A DNA stretch of 7,381 bases from Planctomycetota bacterium (lineage in GTDB: Bacteria > Planctomycetota > Brocadiia > SM23-32): positions 1 to 7,381 of the forward strand of contig JAGYMJ010000169.1 of the NCBI GenBank assembly GCA_018400625.1, in the 5' to 3' direction. Both the position numbers and the translations under genes were made by a program. Below, piece by piece: positions 1-6,081 of this stretch. Positions within the stretch are counted from its first letter, which is position 1. Every line of letters starts with the position of its first letter. Under the pieces are notes generated by a model, which was not told the DNA's origin, searched no databases, and saw only the letters and a list, made by a program, of their open reading frames with translations.

Positions 1-1301
1 TTGTCGCGCTGGATCAGCTCGTCGTAATCGAATGACCTGAACTCCTCAGTCTCCTTCCGGTTGTGGCGGTTTTCGGGATTGTAGCATTCAATGAAATCCT
101 TCAGATGCTCCGCGCGCATCGGGTTCTGTTTCAGCGTGAAATGCTGGTTCGTTCTCAGATCATACACCCAGAGCTTTTCCGTCCAGGGGTTTTCACTCGC
201 CGGTTTTTTGTCAAAGAACAGCACGTTCGCCTTGACGCCCTGGGCGTAGAATATGCCGGTCGGCAGGCGCAACAGGGTGTGAACATCGCATTCATGCAGT
301 AATTTGCGTCGCACCGTCTCCCCCGCACCTCCTTCAAAAAGCACGTTGTCGGGAACAACAATGGCGGCGCCGCCGTTGATCTTCAGCAGGGTCCTCACAT
401 GCTGCAGGAAGTTGAGCTGCTTGTTCGAGGATGTGGCCCAGAAATCTTCACGCTCGTACGTCAGGCTCTCCTTCTCGGCCTTGCCCTCGCCGTTGATGAT
501 GGTGATGCTGCTCTTTTTCCCGAACGGCGGATTGGTGAGCACCATATCGTAGCGGTCGCCCGGATCGGAAGCCAGTGCATCACGCACATCGATCGGCGGT
601 TCGTCGCCGCCTATGCCGTGGAGATACAGGTTCATCACACACAGCCTGGCCACGCTGTCCACGATATCCGTCCCATAAAACGTTTCTTTTTTCAGTGCCT
701 TTTTCTGTTCTTTATCCAGTCTGTAATTCGATGAGATGTAGCTGTGGGCGGACAGCAGGAACCCGCCGGTGCCGCATGCCGGATCGCAGACGGTCGTCCC
801 GGGCGCGGGCCGCATCACCTCCACCATGGCGTTAATGAGCGGCCTGGGGGTGAAGTACTGTCCCGCGCCGCTCTTGACATCTTCGGCGTTCTTCTGCAGC
901 AGTCCCTCGTAAATATCGCCCTTGACATCCACATCGAGCCCGAGCCAGGTTTCGGCGTTGATCATCTCGATCAGCCGCCTCAGCTTGGCGGGGTCCTGTA
1001 TTCTGTTCTGCGCTTTTTTGAAGATCACCCCGAGCAGCCCGTCATCCTTTCCCAGCTTTTCGAGAATATGCCGGTAATGGACTTCCAGATCATCGCCGTC
1101 CTTTTCGAGAAGGCTGGGCCAGTCCAGACCTTTTGGTACAATAGGGCCTTTTTTGAAGGGCGGCCTGATCTGTTCATCGGCCATTTTCAAAAACAGCAGG
1201 TAGGTGAGCTGCTCCACGTAGTCACCGTAGCTGATGCCCTCATCACGCAGCACGTTGCAGTAGTTCCATAATTTTTGCACTATAGATGCTGATTCGTTCA
1301 T
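1..1301 (-). CDS. hsdM: Type I restriction-modification DNA methyltransferase subunit HsdM (3' end cut by the window edge)
   Basis: N6-adenine methyltransferase subunit of a type I RM enzyme. With HsdS it methylates host DNA using S-adenosylmethionine, and it is also part of the restriction complex. I translated the minus strand from ATG at 1301 and found an open frame to the window edge, about 433 residues. The start is MNESASIVQKLWNYCNVLRD, typical of the helical HsdM N-terminal domain (roughly residues 1-130). The methylase core follows. It has SAM-binding motif I, DPACGTGG, at residues 173-180, preceded by GAGQYFTPR, and catalytic motif IV, NPPF, at 257-260. The pattern is intact and potentially active. 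Family members are usually about 480-520 aa, so some tens of C-terminal residues lie outside. The ATG overlaps the hsdS stop (ATGA). An AGAGGTGA ribosome site at 1312-1319 sits 10 nt upstream. Identity is very secure; only the C-terminus is unseen. Confidence 0.97.
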   Translation of the reverse strand, partial: MNESASIVQKLWNYCNVLRDEGISYGDYVEQLTYLLFLKMADEQIRPPFKKGPIVPKGLDWPSLLEKDGDDLEVHYRHILEKLGKDDGLLGVIFKKAQNRIQDPAKLRRLIEMINAETWLGLDVDVKGDIYEGLLQKNAEDVKSGAGQYFTPRPLINAMVEVMRPAPGTTVCDPACGTGGFLLSAHSYISSNYRLDKEQKKALKKETFYGTDIVDSVARLCVMNLYLHGIGGDEPPIDVRDALASDPGDRYDMVLTNPPFGKKSSITIINGEGKAEKESLTYEREDFWATSSNKQLNFLQHVRTLLKINGGAAIVVPDNVLFEGGAGETVRRKLLHECDVHTLLRLPTGIFYAQGVKANVLFFDKKPASENPWTEKLWVYDLRTNQHFTLKQNPMRAEHLKDFIECYNPENRHNRKETEEFRSFDYDELIQRD

Positions 1302-2695
1302 GATGCTTTAATCACCTCTTTTTCGTTTTTGATACGTTCGAGGAGTTTATCGGCGGGTTCGTCGCTCGGGTCCTGGGGAACCAGTTTACCCTCGAAAGCT
1401 TTTTTCAGTATGCTGCGCCGCAGTGCGTCCGATTTTTTGATTCCCTCCTCGATGGACTTTTCGACATGATCGGCGATCGAAAAACGGCGTTCGATTTCCT
1501 GGACGATTTCCCGTTGTTCAGCGGATGGTGGAATCGGAATAAGCAGGTTGGAAAACTTAGTTTTATTAAGTATTGGCAATGTTGTTGAAGAGGCATTTTT
1601 TTTAATGCTTTTCTGAAAAAAAGGAGAGATACACATAAAATAAACCAATTCTGGAATTATTGATTTGTATGGGGTAATTGCATTAATCTGTTGATTAGTG
1701 GCCCCTTCATATCTACTCAGGCCTGTTTTCCCAATAGTTGCGCCTATACAAGTTATTAAAATACTTTTGGGAGGTAACTTTCGGGCATTTTTTATCCCTT
1801 GCTCAGATAAGCCGTCAAGAGAAGATTTGGTATGATACCCTGCGTCAAGATCAGAAGGTTTATAGAAAGGATAAGTATCTCCATAATATTCCGATATGCT
1901 TTTCTTTGGGGTTGTACCCGTGGATATATCTCCTATGGAACTTATTTTAGCCCATACCCACCCTTTTGGCAATTCCGGCAGTTCCGAGGTGTCAACCGGC
2001 GATGTATCCTTCACTTTTTTACCGTTCTTTTCCCGTTCCGCCCTTATTTTCTCCAGCAAGTCCGCGGCCGATTCTTTCCGGAGTTCGGATTCCGGATCGG
2101 CCCGTTCGCTCTCCCGCCAATTCCGGGTCAATTTCCCCTCGAAAGCCGCTTTCAGCACCGAGCGGCGATATTGGCCCAGAAGCTTTCTCACCCTCTCCAG
2201 CGCCTCAACCCCTGCATCAAGCTTCGTAAAAAGCTCCTCGATTTTGTCGACGATTCGATGTTGTTCGGGCATTGGGGGTATTTTTATTGGAAGTTGAGAA
2301 AAGATTGAAATCCAGTAACGTTTGTGAGTATCAGTATTTTCTCGAATTGTCTGCATGAAATAGAATACAAATTTCACATTAACCAAGTCGGATGCGGGGA
2401 TGAGAATCTTCATAGCAGACGATTTAACTTTAAACGGGAAATCTACGAATTGTGTAGCCGTTGTGAAATCGTCGAATATGATAACTGGAAGATTTTGGAA
2501 AATACTATCTTTTTCGTTTGTATAACCTTTGATAAAGGACTTTCCAGCTGTTAGGACGGGGGTCTTATAACTATCTTTATAATCGGTCGATTTTACTATG
2601 TATTTGGTGGGTTGGATATAATTTAAAACATCTTTTAAATATCCCCCCACCCAACCCTCAGGCAGTTCAGTCTGTTTGACCGTTTTATTGCTCAC
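1298..2695 (-). CDS. hsdS: Type I restriction-modification specificity subunit HsdS
   Basis: DNA-recognition subunit of the type I enzyme; it sets the bipartite target used for both methylation and cleavage. The 465 residues show the standard duplicated layout. TRD1 is about 11-140, introduced by TELPEGW. The first conserved helical spacer is about 141-195, from PPMPEQHRIVDKIEELF to KAAFEGKL. TRD2 is about 240-390, introduced by ELPELPKGW. The second spacer is about 389-437, from PPSAEQREIVQEIERRF to KKAFEGKL. The two spacers are clearly internal repeats. The start is GTG at 2695: an in-frame TGA lies four codons upstream and the next Met is residue 95. A GAGGTGA site lies at 2700-2706. The GTG overlaps the microORF stop (GTGA), and the hsdS stop overlaps the hsdM ATG. 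Both TRDs are markedly AT-rich compared with the spacers, which suggests domain swapping. No frameshift or stop is present. The target sequence cannot be predicted from this alone. Confidence 0.96.
   Translation of the reverse strand: MSNKTVKQTELPEGWVGGYLKDVLNYIQPTKYIVKSTDYKDSYKTPVLTAGKSFIKGYTNEKDSIFQNLPVIIFDDFTTATQFVDFPFKVKSSAMKILIPASDLVNVKFVFYFMQTIRENTDTHKRYWISIFSQLPIKIPPMPEQHRIVDKIEELFTKLDAGVEALERVRKLLGQYRRSVLKAAFEGKLTRNWRESERADPESELRKESAADLLEKIRAEREKNGKKVKDTSPVDTSELPELPKGWVWAKISSIGDISTGTTPKKSISEYYGDTYPFYKPSDLDAGYHTKSSLDGLSEQGIKNARKLPPKSILITCIGATIGKTGLSRYEGATNQQINAITPYKSIIPELVYFMCISPFFQKSIKKNASSTTLPILNKTKFSNLLIPIPPSAEQREIVQEIERRFSIADHVEKSIEEGIKKSDALRRSILKKAFEGKLVPQDPSDEPADKLLERIKNEKEVIKAS
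1385..1408 (-). repeat. Intragenic direct repeat in hsdS, copy in second conserved spacer
   Basis: A 24-nt segment that matches 2132-2155 at 20 of 24 positions and shares the 11-mer CCCTCGAAAGC (plus-strand reading). It encodes the KKAFEGKL end of the second helical spacer. Such repeats come from the ancestral duplication of HsdS halves, and they can serve as short homology for exchange of recognition domains. Confidence 0.7.
2132..2155 (-). repeat. Intragenic direct repeat in hsdS, copy in first conserved spacer
   Basis: Partner of the repeat at 1385-1408, with 20 of 24 identical positions. It encodes the KAAFEGKL end of the first helical spacer, between the two target-recognition domains. 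Confidence 0.7.
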
Positions 2696-2763
2696 ACTTT
2701 CACCTCATCTTCACCATCGTCCATTTTGCTGGCTATCAACTTCTTGATTTCCGGTTCGATCAT
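2692..2763 (-). CDS. 23-residue microORF between the nucleotidyltransferase and hsdS
   Basis: I do not recognise this peptide. It begins MIEPEIKKLIASKMDD and ends GEDEVKV. It is strongly charged, with a short amphipathic-looking start and an acidic tail, and no transmembrane segment or Cys motif. Three observations favour a translated gene. Its ATG overlaps the nucleotidyltransferase stop (ATGA). Its TGA overlaps the hsdS GTG start (GTGA). A purine-rich GAGGGGG site at 2771-2777 lies 7 nt upstream of the ATG. The frame is closed upstream by a TGA at 2776-2778, so it cannot extend. It may be a functional micropeptide, or a short translated leader that carries ribosomes from the nucleotidyltransferase to hsdS. 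It may instead be the decayed remnant of a longer gene. At this length, chance cannot be excluded from sequence alone. Confidence 0.5.
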   Translation of the reverse strand: MIEPEIKKLIASKMDDGEDEVKV

Positions 2764-3098
2764 ACCACCACCCCCTCACCAATGGCGCTTTTTATGACGC
2801 TGCCGATGACATCCTTTCGCTCTTCCACCTCCTTTTCTGTTCTGACTATCACATCGGACGGTATATGGTGGAGGGCGAGTTCCTTTCGCACGGCGTGGGC
2901 TGCGTCCCTTTTTTCCTCCCGCGACATCTCCCGTCCGACCACGATCAGAAAGTGCCAATCGCTTTGTTCATCGGGTTCACCGGTCGCCCTGGACCCAAAG
3001 AGAATGATCCGAACGGGCTTTACACCGAAGCGCTTGAGGGTACTCTCTATAATCTGCCTGACCTCATCTGTTTCCGGTTTTTTTGTTTTGTAGCTCAT
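2760..3098 (-). CDS. MNT-type minimal nucleotidyltransferase domain protein with altered D-x-D motif
   Basis: A 112-residue stand-alone protein of the DNA polymerase beta-like nucleotidyltransferase superfamily (MNT group). Related proteins transfer nucleotides to partner proteins, for example the MntA antitoxin that AMPylates its HEPN toxin. The family signature RIILFGSRATGE (residues 30-41) contains the Gly-Ser of the nucleotide-binding turn at 35-36. The following strand reads SDWHFLIVV (46-54), where the family normally has S-D-x-D. Thus D47 is kept but the second metal-binding Asp is His49. A further acidic residue, D82 in SDVIV, fits the third carboxylate position. Catalysis may be impaired, or the protein may have become a binding domain. 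It starts 41 nt after hsdR with a GGGAGAG ribosome site 7 nt upstream, and its stop overlaps the next ATG. No HEPN partner is visible in the window. Its role in this RM operon is unknown. Confidence 0.9.
   Translation of the reverse strand: MSYKTKKPETDEVRQIIESTLKRFGVKPVRIILFGSRATGEPDEQSDWHFLIVVGREMSREEKRDAAHAVRKELALHHIPSDVIVRTEKEVEERKDVIGSVIKSAIGEGVVV
2771..2777 (-). promoter_or_regulatory. Ribosome binding site of the 23-codon microORF
   Basis: GAGGGGG on the minus strand lies 7 nt before the ATG at 2763, inside the last codons of the nucleotidyltransferase gene. Its strength and spacing are the main reason to regard the microORF as translated. The G-run also encodes the final Gly/Val residues of the nucleotidyltransferase, so it could exist for coding reasons alone. 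Confidence 0.5.
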
Positions 3099-3105
3099 AT
3101 GTTTT

Positions 3106-3112
3106 CTCTCCC
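3106..3112 (-). promoter_or_regulatory. Ribosome binding site of the nucleotidyltransferase gene
   Basis: GGGAGAG on the minus strand lies 7 nt before the ATG at 3098. It supports independent initiation of this gene inside the 41-nt gap after hsdR, and supports the chosen start. Confidence 0.7.
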
Positions 3113-3139
3113 ATCATCTTTATCGCCGACGCGGTCCTA

Positions 3140-5893
3140 TTACGCCGCCAGCGTATCGTTCAGTTCTCCGAGTATATCGTTCAATTCCTCACCGAACAGT
3201 TGATGTGCCCGAACGGGGCCGCCTTTTTGGTAGAATGGCGTGTTTTCAAAATCCTCCGGCTCAATAGCCAGGCTGGCCGCGATGTGGTCTTTGATCATCT
3301 CCAGCCACCGGAGCTGCTCTTCGCTGAACTCGCGGCCCGCCGCTTTCTGGTCCTGAACCCACCATGCGAATCGCCGCTCGACGGTCTCGGGGAACGGTTC
3401 GAGCACGTCGGATTCGCCCACGGCGAAACGCAGCAGTGACACGATATTCGTGAGCAGCTTCTGCGGTCCGGCCCCTTTGACCCGGGTGCGTTCGAGCTGC
3501 CGGTAAGCGTTCCAGACTTGCTCGGTGTTGAGCCGGTACGGGGGTTTTGTTATGGCATCGGCCAGCTCCCGGATGTTCTCGTAGGTGAGCCCGCGGCGGC
3601 TGTAGGGCCTGTTGTAGATGATCTGAAGCGCAGTCAGCTCGTCCCGGTTCTCTTCGATAAACGCCTTGAAGCTGTCTACAATCGTCCTGGCATCGTCTTT
3701 CGCCTGCTCGTCGAATCCCGCCTGCAACACGGCGTCCTGGCTGACCGTATCGATGGTTTGCTCGTTTTTTCTCCTGACGTCCTCCAGTTCATACCGGAGC
3801 TGCGGGCTATCGAACGGTTCACATGCCTTCTCGGCCAGTTGCTGCGCAGCTTCTTCGATCTGTCGGTCTGTTGGTGCATCTGTGCCGAATTCTTCTTTGG
3901 CTGTCTCCCGTCGTGTATCGGGATCAACGGCGTCGAGCAGCGAGTTGACCATATGACTGACGGAGCGTCCGCCCGCTTCTTTCTCGATCCTGTTTATATC
4001 GTCCCTGTCGGCCCCGCGCTCAATCTTTGCCAGCCGACCGGCAAGGGTTGTCAATGTGTCGGTCTCCCTGTCGCCCATCGCGACGGAAGTGAGAAGTTTT
4101 TCCAGCGGGACATGTTTCTTTCGTTCCAGGGGGCGGGAATCGGTCTTGTCATTTTCGCATACACCCACGGCATCGACGATGACGAAATGTGTCTTGTGCG
4201 TGGCGTCCGGGGTGACTGAATTCAGGTCCGTTTCAGAAATCGTTCTCGTGCCCCGGCCCTTCATTTGCTCGAAATAGACTCTGGACTTGATATTCCGCAT
4301 AAACAGCAGGCATTCCAGCGGTTTGATATCTGTACCGGTCGAGATCATATCCACCGACACGGCGATGCGGGGGTTATAGGAGTTGCGGAAGCTCGCTATC
4401 AACTCTTCCGGTTTTAAACCCTGCGAGCGATAGGTTATCTTCTTGCAGAAATCGTTCCCTTTCCCGAACTCCTCGCGCACGATATGGACTATATCCTCGG
4501 CATGTGAGTCTTCTTTGGCGAAGATGAGGGTTTTCGGGACCTCTTTTCTGCCGGGGAATATTTCGCTGAAGAGCTTTTCTTTGAAAGTTTTTATGATCGT
4601 TCGTATCTGGTCGGGCGCGACCACATCCCTGTCCAGTTGGCCGGGGCTGTATTCCATATCCTCGTCAAGTTGTTCCCATCTTTTCTCGCGCGACAGTTTA
4701 TCCCTTTTGTCCACGTAATACCCGGCATCGACTTTGCTCCCCTGGTCGGTGATTTTGGTTTTGATCCGGTACACTTCGTAGCCCACATTGACGGCATCGG
4801 CGACGGCCCTTTCGTGGTTGTATTCGGAGACCAGGTTCTGGTTGAAGAAGCCGAAGGTCTGTTTGGACGGCGTTGCTGTCAGGCCGATGGTGAAGGCGTC
4901 GAAGTATTCCAGCACCTGTCGCCAGAGGTTATAGATGGAGCGGTGGCATTCGTCGGTGATAATAACGTCAAATGTTTCTATCGGAATATCCGGGTTATAG
5001 GCGATCTCACGCGGGGCGGAACCTTCAGGGCCGTATTCAAAGGAAGAAAATTCTTCCAGCTCGCTGTCCAGTTCGGGTTCTCCTTTCAGCATGGAATAAA
5101 TCCTCTGGATGGTGGAGATGCAGACCTTGCTGACAGGGTCCAGCACGTTGGAGTTCAGATGCTGGATATTGTAGAGTTCGGAGAGCTTTCGGCCGTCGTC
5201 CGGAGTGACATACTGGGTGAACTCGCGCTTCGTCTGGCGTCCCAGATTATTTCTGTCGACGAGGAAGAGTATGCGCCGGGCCCCGGCAAATTTTATCAGT
5301 CGATAGGCGCAGGTCACGGCCATGAAAGTTTTTCCGCTGCCGGTCGCCATTTGGATAAGGGCCTTGGGCTTATCCGCAGTCAGTGACTTTTCGAGGTTGA
5401 CAATGGCCCTGGTCTGGCACTCACGCAGATTTTTTGTTTCGAGCGGCGGCAGATTGTGCAGCCGGGCGCGGAGTGATCCATCTTCGAGCAGCCGGTTTTT
5501 CAGTGTTTCCGGCCGGTGGAAGGCGAAGACGTTTCTCGACCGCGGCTGCGGGTCTCTGTGGTCACGAAAGTATGTTTCGACGCCGGTGCTTTCATAAACG
5601 AACGGGAGCGGTTCTTCGATAGTGGGGAGGTTGTCGGGGATGCCGGTGGCGTATTTCTCTGACTGTTCCGCGGCGCCGCTGAGGGTTGTGCCTTCGGATT
5701 TGGCCTCGACCACCCCGACGGGCTTTTTTTCGACGAAGAGCAGGTAGTCGGCAAATCCGTTTTTCAGGGGCACTTCACGGACAGCTACACCCCGGGACGC
5801 CGAGAGATTCAGGTCGACAATATCCTGTATCTGCCATCCTGCCTGGTGAAGGAGATGATCGATATGTTCGCGCGCTTTTTCCTCGGGTTTCAT
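3140..5893 (-). CDS. hsdR: Type I restriction enzyme endonuclease/translocase subunit HsdR (EcoEI/EcoAI-like)
   Basis: Restriction subunit: an ATP-dependent motor that pulls DNA through the bound HsdM-HsdS complex and cuts unmethylated DNA away from the target. The 917 residues carry all expected parts. The N-terminal PD-(D/E)xK nuclease has D49 in GFADYLLF, E63-A-K65 in VGVVEAK, and the Q77-x3-Y81 motif. The superfamily 2 helicase has Walker A ATGSGKT (183-189), DECH (314-317), GLTATP (337-342), motif V VSVDMISTGTDI (512-523) and motif VI QMKGRGTR (543-550). The C-terminal part, roughly 755-917 (RPYSRRGLTYENI to the ending LGELNDTLAA), matches the EcoEI R-subunit C-terminal domain, pointing to a type IB-like enzyme. 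The start is ATG at 5893, because an in-frame TAA lies two codons upstream. The ribosome site is weak. It is the first gene of the operon, followed after 41 nt by the nucleotidyltransferase. The gene appears intact. Confidence 0.98.
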   Translation of the reverse strand: MKPEEKAREHIDHLLHQAGWQIQDIVDLNLSASRGVAVREVPLKNGFADYLLFVEKKPVGVVEAKSEGTTLSGAAEQSEKYATGIPDNLPTIEEPLPFVYESTGVETYFRDHRDPQPRSRNVFAFHRPETLKNRLLEDGSLRARLHNLPPLETKNLRECQTRAIVNLEKSLTADKPKALIQMATGSGKTFMAVTCAYRLIKFAGARRILFLVDRNNLGRQTKREFTQYVTPDDGRKLSELYNIQHLNSNVLDPVSKVCISTIQRIYSMLKGEPELDSELEEFSSFEYGPEGSAPREIAYNPDIPIETFDVIITDECHRSIYNLWRQVLEYFDAFTIGLTATPSKQTFGFFNQNLVSEYNHERAVADAVNVGYEVYRIKTKITDQGSKVDAGYYVDKRDKLSREKRWEQLDEDMEYSPGQLDRDVVAPDQIRTIIKTFKEKLFSEIFPGRKEVPKTLIFAKEDSHAEDIVHIVREEFGKGNDFCKKITYRSQGLKPEELIASFRNSYNPRIAVSVDMISTGTDIKPLECLLFMRNIKSRVYFEQMKGRGTRTISETDLNSVTPDATHKTHFVIVDAVGVCENDKTDSRPLERKKHVPLEKLLTSVAMGDRETDTLTTLAGRLAKIERGADRDDINRIEKEAGGRSVSHMVNSLLDAVDPDTRRETAKEEFGTDAPTDRQIEEAAQQLAEKACEPFDSPQLRYELEDVRRKNEQTIDTVSQDAVLQAGFDEQAKDDARTIVDSFKAFIEENRDELTALQIIYNRPYSRRGLTYENIRELADAITKPPYRLNTEQVWNAYRQLERTRVKGAGPQKLLTNIVSLLRFAVGESDVLEPFPETVERRFAWWVQDQKAAGREFSEEQLRWLEMIKDHIAASLAIEPEDFENTPFYQKGGPVRAHQLFGEELNDILGELNDTLAA

Positions 5894-5928
5894 ATCTTAT
5901 CTCGAGCTTTTATTTATGTTTATATCTC

Positions 5929-5949
5929 ACCTGCTGTTTTTGCGCAGGT
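5929..5949. promoter_or_regulatory. Possible operator or 5'-leader hairpin ahead of hsdR
   Basis: A perfect 6-bp inverted repeat, ACCTGC (5929-5934) and GCAGGT (5944-5949), is separated by 9 nt and lies about 36 nt upstream of the hsdR ATG. Between it and the gene is an AT-rich leader (about 5894-5925 in the window). The position suits an operator overlapping the promoter, or a small mRNA hairpin. I could not define a convincing -35/-10 pair, and an inverted repeat of this size can occur by chance. Confidence 0.25.
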
Positions 5950-5961
5950 ATCATGCCGGAC

Positions 5962-6051
5962 ATCGTAAATATTCAGTAAACCCCGTTTGCCTCATCCCCA
6001 CCGGCACAGAGCACGGTGGGGATGCTACGTGGTTCACTGAGGACTTACGAT
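5962..6051. repeat. 90-bp imperfect inverted repeat (long stem-loop) upstream of hsdR
   Basis: The two halves of this intergenic stretch are imperfect reverse complements. The core is a perfect 11-bp stem, CATCCCCACCG (5993-6003) against CGGTGGGGATG (6014-6024), around a 10-nt loop. Further out, CAGTAAACC (5974-5982) pairs with GGTTCACTG (6031-6039) with one mismatch, and CGT pairs with ACG (5984-5986 with 6027-6029). ATCGTAA (5962-5968) pairs perfectly with TTACGAT (6045-6051). Neither side is followed by a T-run, so it is not a standard intrinsic terminator. It could be a dispersed palindromic element (REP- or MITE-like), a processing or stabilising hairpin at the 3' end of the preceding gene, or an island boundary. 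I see the structure directly; the function is open. Confidence 0.8.
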
Positions 6052-6081
6052 TAAGCGGTCTATGGATGATCAGTGAATAAA

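Larger units (their letters stand above)
5894..6081. other. Intergenic region between the DUF4838-like gene and hsdR
   Basis: This is the only sizeable non-coding gap in the window (188 bp). It must carry the hsdR promoter unless transcription reads through from the upstream gene. It contains the 90-bp inverted repeat and the small inverted repeat listed separately, plus an AT-rich stretch just before hsdR. I found no tRNA, no clear sigma-70 promoter and no U-tract terminator in it. Confidence 0.7.

Noticed and set aside
63..1271. Several plus-strand open frames (82 to 175 codons) across the left end
   Set aside because: The minus strand here is one continuous hsdM frame with DPACGTGG and NPPF motifs. 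The plus-strand frames have no recognisable domains and are antisense shadows.
1596..1622. Homopolymer tracts in hsdS (T8 at 1596-1603 and A7 at 1616-1622, plus-strand reading) as phase-variation switches
   Set aside because: They lie in an AT-rich TRD, are shorter than typical slippage tracts and the frame is intact. Similar 7-base runs occur in the nucleotidyltransferase gene (3078-3084) and hsdR (5724-5730), so nothing singles them out.
2692..3098. A MNT/HEPN toxin-antitoxin pair within the operon
   Set aside because: The only companion frame is 23 codons. A HEPN domain needs roughly 100 or more residues and an R-x4-6-H motif, and none is present.
3518..5386. Long plus-strand frames of 233 codons (3518-4219) and 249 codons (4637-5386)
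   Set aside because: Both lie fully antisense to hsdR, whose minus-strand frame carries every expected nuclease and helicase motif. The antisense translations show no family features.
5993..6024. Core hairpin as a rho-independent terminator of the DUF4838-like gene
   Set aside because: No T-run follows the stem on either strand, and the pairing continues well beyond the core, so a different kind of element fits better.
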